Shown here piece by piece: positions 62,268 to 64,000 of a stretch of 64,000 bases of DNA. The stretch spans positions 496,001 through 560,000 of the forward strand of contig NZ_WOWO01000004.1 of NCBI RefSeq assembly GCF_009831455.1, given 5' to 3'. Position 1 is the first letter of the stretch, and each line of letters starts with the position of its first letter. A program made the position numbers and the translations under genes. Below the pieces are notes generated by a model that searched no databases, had not been told where the DNA came from, and saw only the letters and a list, made by a program, of their open reading frames with translations. The DNA is from Salinirussus salinus. Lineage in GTDB: Archaea; Halobacteriota; Halobacteria; Halobacteriales; Haloarculaceae.

Positions 62268-64000
62268 CTACCGTCTGCGGTTCACTCTACGCGAGCCAGT
62301 CGCGGCTCCGTTCCGTCTGCTTCCCTGATCAAGGCTGTCAGTCGACTCCTCGTCCTTCCCACCATCCAATGCCTCCGAAGACGCCCCTGCCCGATTCTGA
62401 CCCTGCCCGTCGATTACTCGCGCCTCGGCATCACTCGCCCGAACTCTCACCGGGAACCACCCCTCCTGGTCGATCCCGACCAACGCCTCTGAGTACCCCT
62501 CCTCTTCCTTGCCGGGCTTCGCTGTCTTCACCCAATCCACTTGCCGGTCGTTCAGGTCGAACCACTGGCCAATTTTCTCGCCCTCCTCGTTGACCCGATG
62601 CAACACCGTCACCGAACAGAGATTGGCGATCGTCTGTGCTTCCGGCGTCAGCGTGAATTCCCCACCGGTCTGGGTGATGAACTCCAGACTCAACTCGAAA
62701 TGCCGGCTGTGCCGGACGGCCGTCTCCAGGAAGTCCAGCGAGACGGCGTCGTTCATCAGATAGTGGGCTTCGTCAATACAGAAGACGACCTTCTTCTCGG
62801 TCTGTTTGGCGCGCTCGTAGACACTGTTGAACAACACCTGCATCATGAGACTCGTCTCCGCCCGCCCCTGGGCACCCTCCTCTTGATGCAAGTCCAGGTA
62901 GAGGGCTTTTGAGGAGAGCTCGAACTCGGATTGTTTCGCGAGGTTGGCCAACTCACCATCCTCACGGAAGGACGGCCGCAAATCCTTCAGCAACGATTGG
63001 GCATCCCGCCGGACAGCCGTCTGCTCGCCGTCAGTGACGTAGCCATAGGATTCCGGCTCGTCGGCCATTCCCTCCAGCACAGCAATCACGTCCTGGATGG
63101 TCGGCGATTCCCGACCATGCGTCGACGGGTCGCGGGTGATCCCGCGAGAGTCATACGCTTCTTGCACAGCCCGCCGCAGCGTCTGACTGCGCTCGCCGAG
63201 AGAGTGGTCTGCCACGTGGTCGAAAAACGTCCCGAAGAAGGTCATCACCCAGGTGATCTGCTCGCCCCACGGGTCGATGTCCTTCACCGCTCCGAGCACG
63301 TCCTCGGGTGTCGGCTGGATCTCCAGAGGATTCAATCCCCGGCGGCCACCGACGGTGACACGCTCGGCACCGAGCGCTTCGGCCACGCTCGCGAACCCCC
63401 GCATCGGGTCGAGCATGATGATGAGCGTCTCCTCGTCGAACATCGCTCGGCGCAATAACCGCAATTTCGTCGCGAACGACTTCCCCGCACCCAGGCGCCC
63501 GATAACCATCGCACAGTACCCCGTGTCCCGCTCGAAGCGGTCGAGGATGAGTGGACTCGCGTTCAACGCGTAGGTCCCGTACTCGATACCGGGCTCGGCG
63601 AAGGCTCCAGCCACGAAGGGAAACATCGCACCTACGGCCCCACCGAGCATCGGCGTCTGACTGTTGAGTGTCTCGGTACACTCGTCACACGCCACCGGAC
63701 TCGCGGCTGTAAAGGCCTGCAACTGTGCCAGCCGCGGAACGATCGGTGTCAGGTTGGTCGGTGCCTGGCGCCCGGTCGTGGCCACGGCATCGGTGGCAAG
63801 CTCCTCTTTCGTATCGCCGCGGACAGTCAGATACATCGAGACGTCGAAGGCTTGCATCGCAGTGTTCCGGAGGACGTCGTACATCTCCTGGTGGTCCTCG
63901 AGGTCGCGCTGGACACCCCGGGCACTCGCCCGGTGTTTCTCCTGGAGGTACTCGTTGTCGGCCTCCAAGTCCTCGATCTTGTTCTCGAGGGAGTTCAGCG
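62268..64000 (-). CDS. virB4: VirB4-type conjugation ATPase, N-terminus beyond the window
   Basis: The frame encodes at least 577 residues, open to the window edge; the apparent start at 63968 is a TTG within a coiled coil (LENKIEDLEADNEYL), so the gene continues further right. It has Walker A GRLGAGKSFATKLRLL, Walker B VVFCIDEAHYL, and the VirB4 family RFERDTGYCAMVIG and ITQTGGEFTLTPEAQTIANLCSVTVL pattern. The N-terminal part has TRGDTKEEL-like region and CDEC. It would power a type IV secretion or conjugation machine of an integrated element. The C-terminal tail is Asp/Gly/Ser-rich. Confidence 0.87.
   Translation of the reverse strand, partial: LNSLENKIEDLEADNEYLQEKHRASARGVQRDLEDHQEMYDVLRNTAMQAFDVSMYLTVRGDTKEELATDAVATTGRQAPTNLTPIVPRLAQLQAFTAASPVACDECTETLNSQTPMLGGAVGAMFPFVAGAFAEPGIEYGTYALNASPLILDRFERDTGYCAMVIGRLGAGKSFATKLRLLRRAMFDEETLIIMLDPMRGFASVAEALGAERVTVGGRRGLNPLEIQPTPEDVLGAVKDIDPWGEQITWVMTFFGTFFDHVADHSLGERSQTLRRAVQEAYDSRGITRDPSTHGRESPTIQDVIAVLEGMADEPESYGYVTDGEQTAVRRDAQSLLKDLRPSFREDGELANLAKQSEFELSSKALYLDLHQEEGAQGRAETSLMMQVLFNSVYERAKQTEKKVVFCIDEAHYLMNDAVSLDFLETAVRHSRHFELSLEFITQTGGEFTLTPEAQTIANLCSVTVLHRVNEEGEKIGQWFDLNDRQVDWVKTAKPGKEEEGYSEALVGIDQEGWFPVRVRASDAEARVIDGQGQNRAGASSEALDGGKDEESTDSLDQGSRRNGAATGSRRVNRRR

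Overview
The window comes from a halophilic archaeon (class Halobacteria). Most of it has very high GC, the encoded proteins are strongly acidic, many start codons lie about 20-30 bases after a TATA box (leaderless transcripts), and the families are typically haloarchaeal: TrmY, tandem universal stress proteins, a Tat-exported halocyanin, DUF7342 winged-helix proteins, AglM/AglF and a TnpB with a DUF2080 partner. Genus cannot be fixed from the sequence alone.

Layout. 1-22 kb is compact core genome: a VOC protein, tRNA-Pro(CGG) with a partial copy of its 3' end nearby, a Nudix hydrolase, TrmY, a thiolase/DUF35 pair, a phosphoribosyltransferase, a PAC2 protein, a TVP38 membrane protein, a blue-copper protein, an SDR, two PPOX proteins, five universal stress proteins, an aspartoacylase-like enzyme divergent from an ATP-grasp/retropepsin fusion, a HemG-like flavodoxin, a VIT1/DUF211 pair, membrane proteins and a Ca-type P-ATPase. 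22-35 kb is accessory: a PIN/winged-helix toxin-antitoxin pair, sugar-nucleotide genes (aglM, aglF), an MFS transporter, a Fic protein, a 141-bp MITE with perfect 8-bp target duplication, a tnpB-only IS200/IS605 element, a putative RNA ligase with an unknown zinc-type partner, and a cluster of AbrB, broken PIN, ribbon-helix-helix and RelE genes.

35-60 kb is a surface-glycan locus: an STT3-like oligosaccharyltransferase, a GT-C-like membrane protein, a polyprenyl-phosphate sugar-1-phosphate transferase, an ABC flippase, four GT4-type glycosyltransferases, an FkbM methyltransferase and a class I methyltransferase, two polysaccharide deacetylases, three alkaline-phosphatase-superfamily enzymes and an O-antigen-ligase-like protein. 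From about 41 kb the GC content falls visibly, IS6 and IS630 sequences interrupt the locus, and gene orientation becomes mosaic, as expected for a horizontally exchanged glycan island. Together these genes would make lipid-linked sugars (AglF/AglM precursors, sugar transferase, glycosyltransferases), modify them, flip them (ABC) and transfer them to protein or polymer (STT3, ligase).

60.4-64 kb looks like the edge of an integrated conjugative or plasmid-like element: a non-coding interspersed repeat array, a small HTH regulator with paired operator-like repeats, two small Cys-rich proteins and a VirB4-type ATPase that runs off the right edge.
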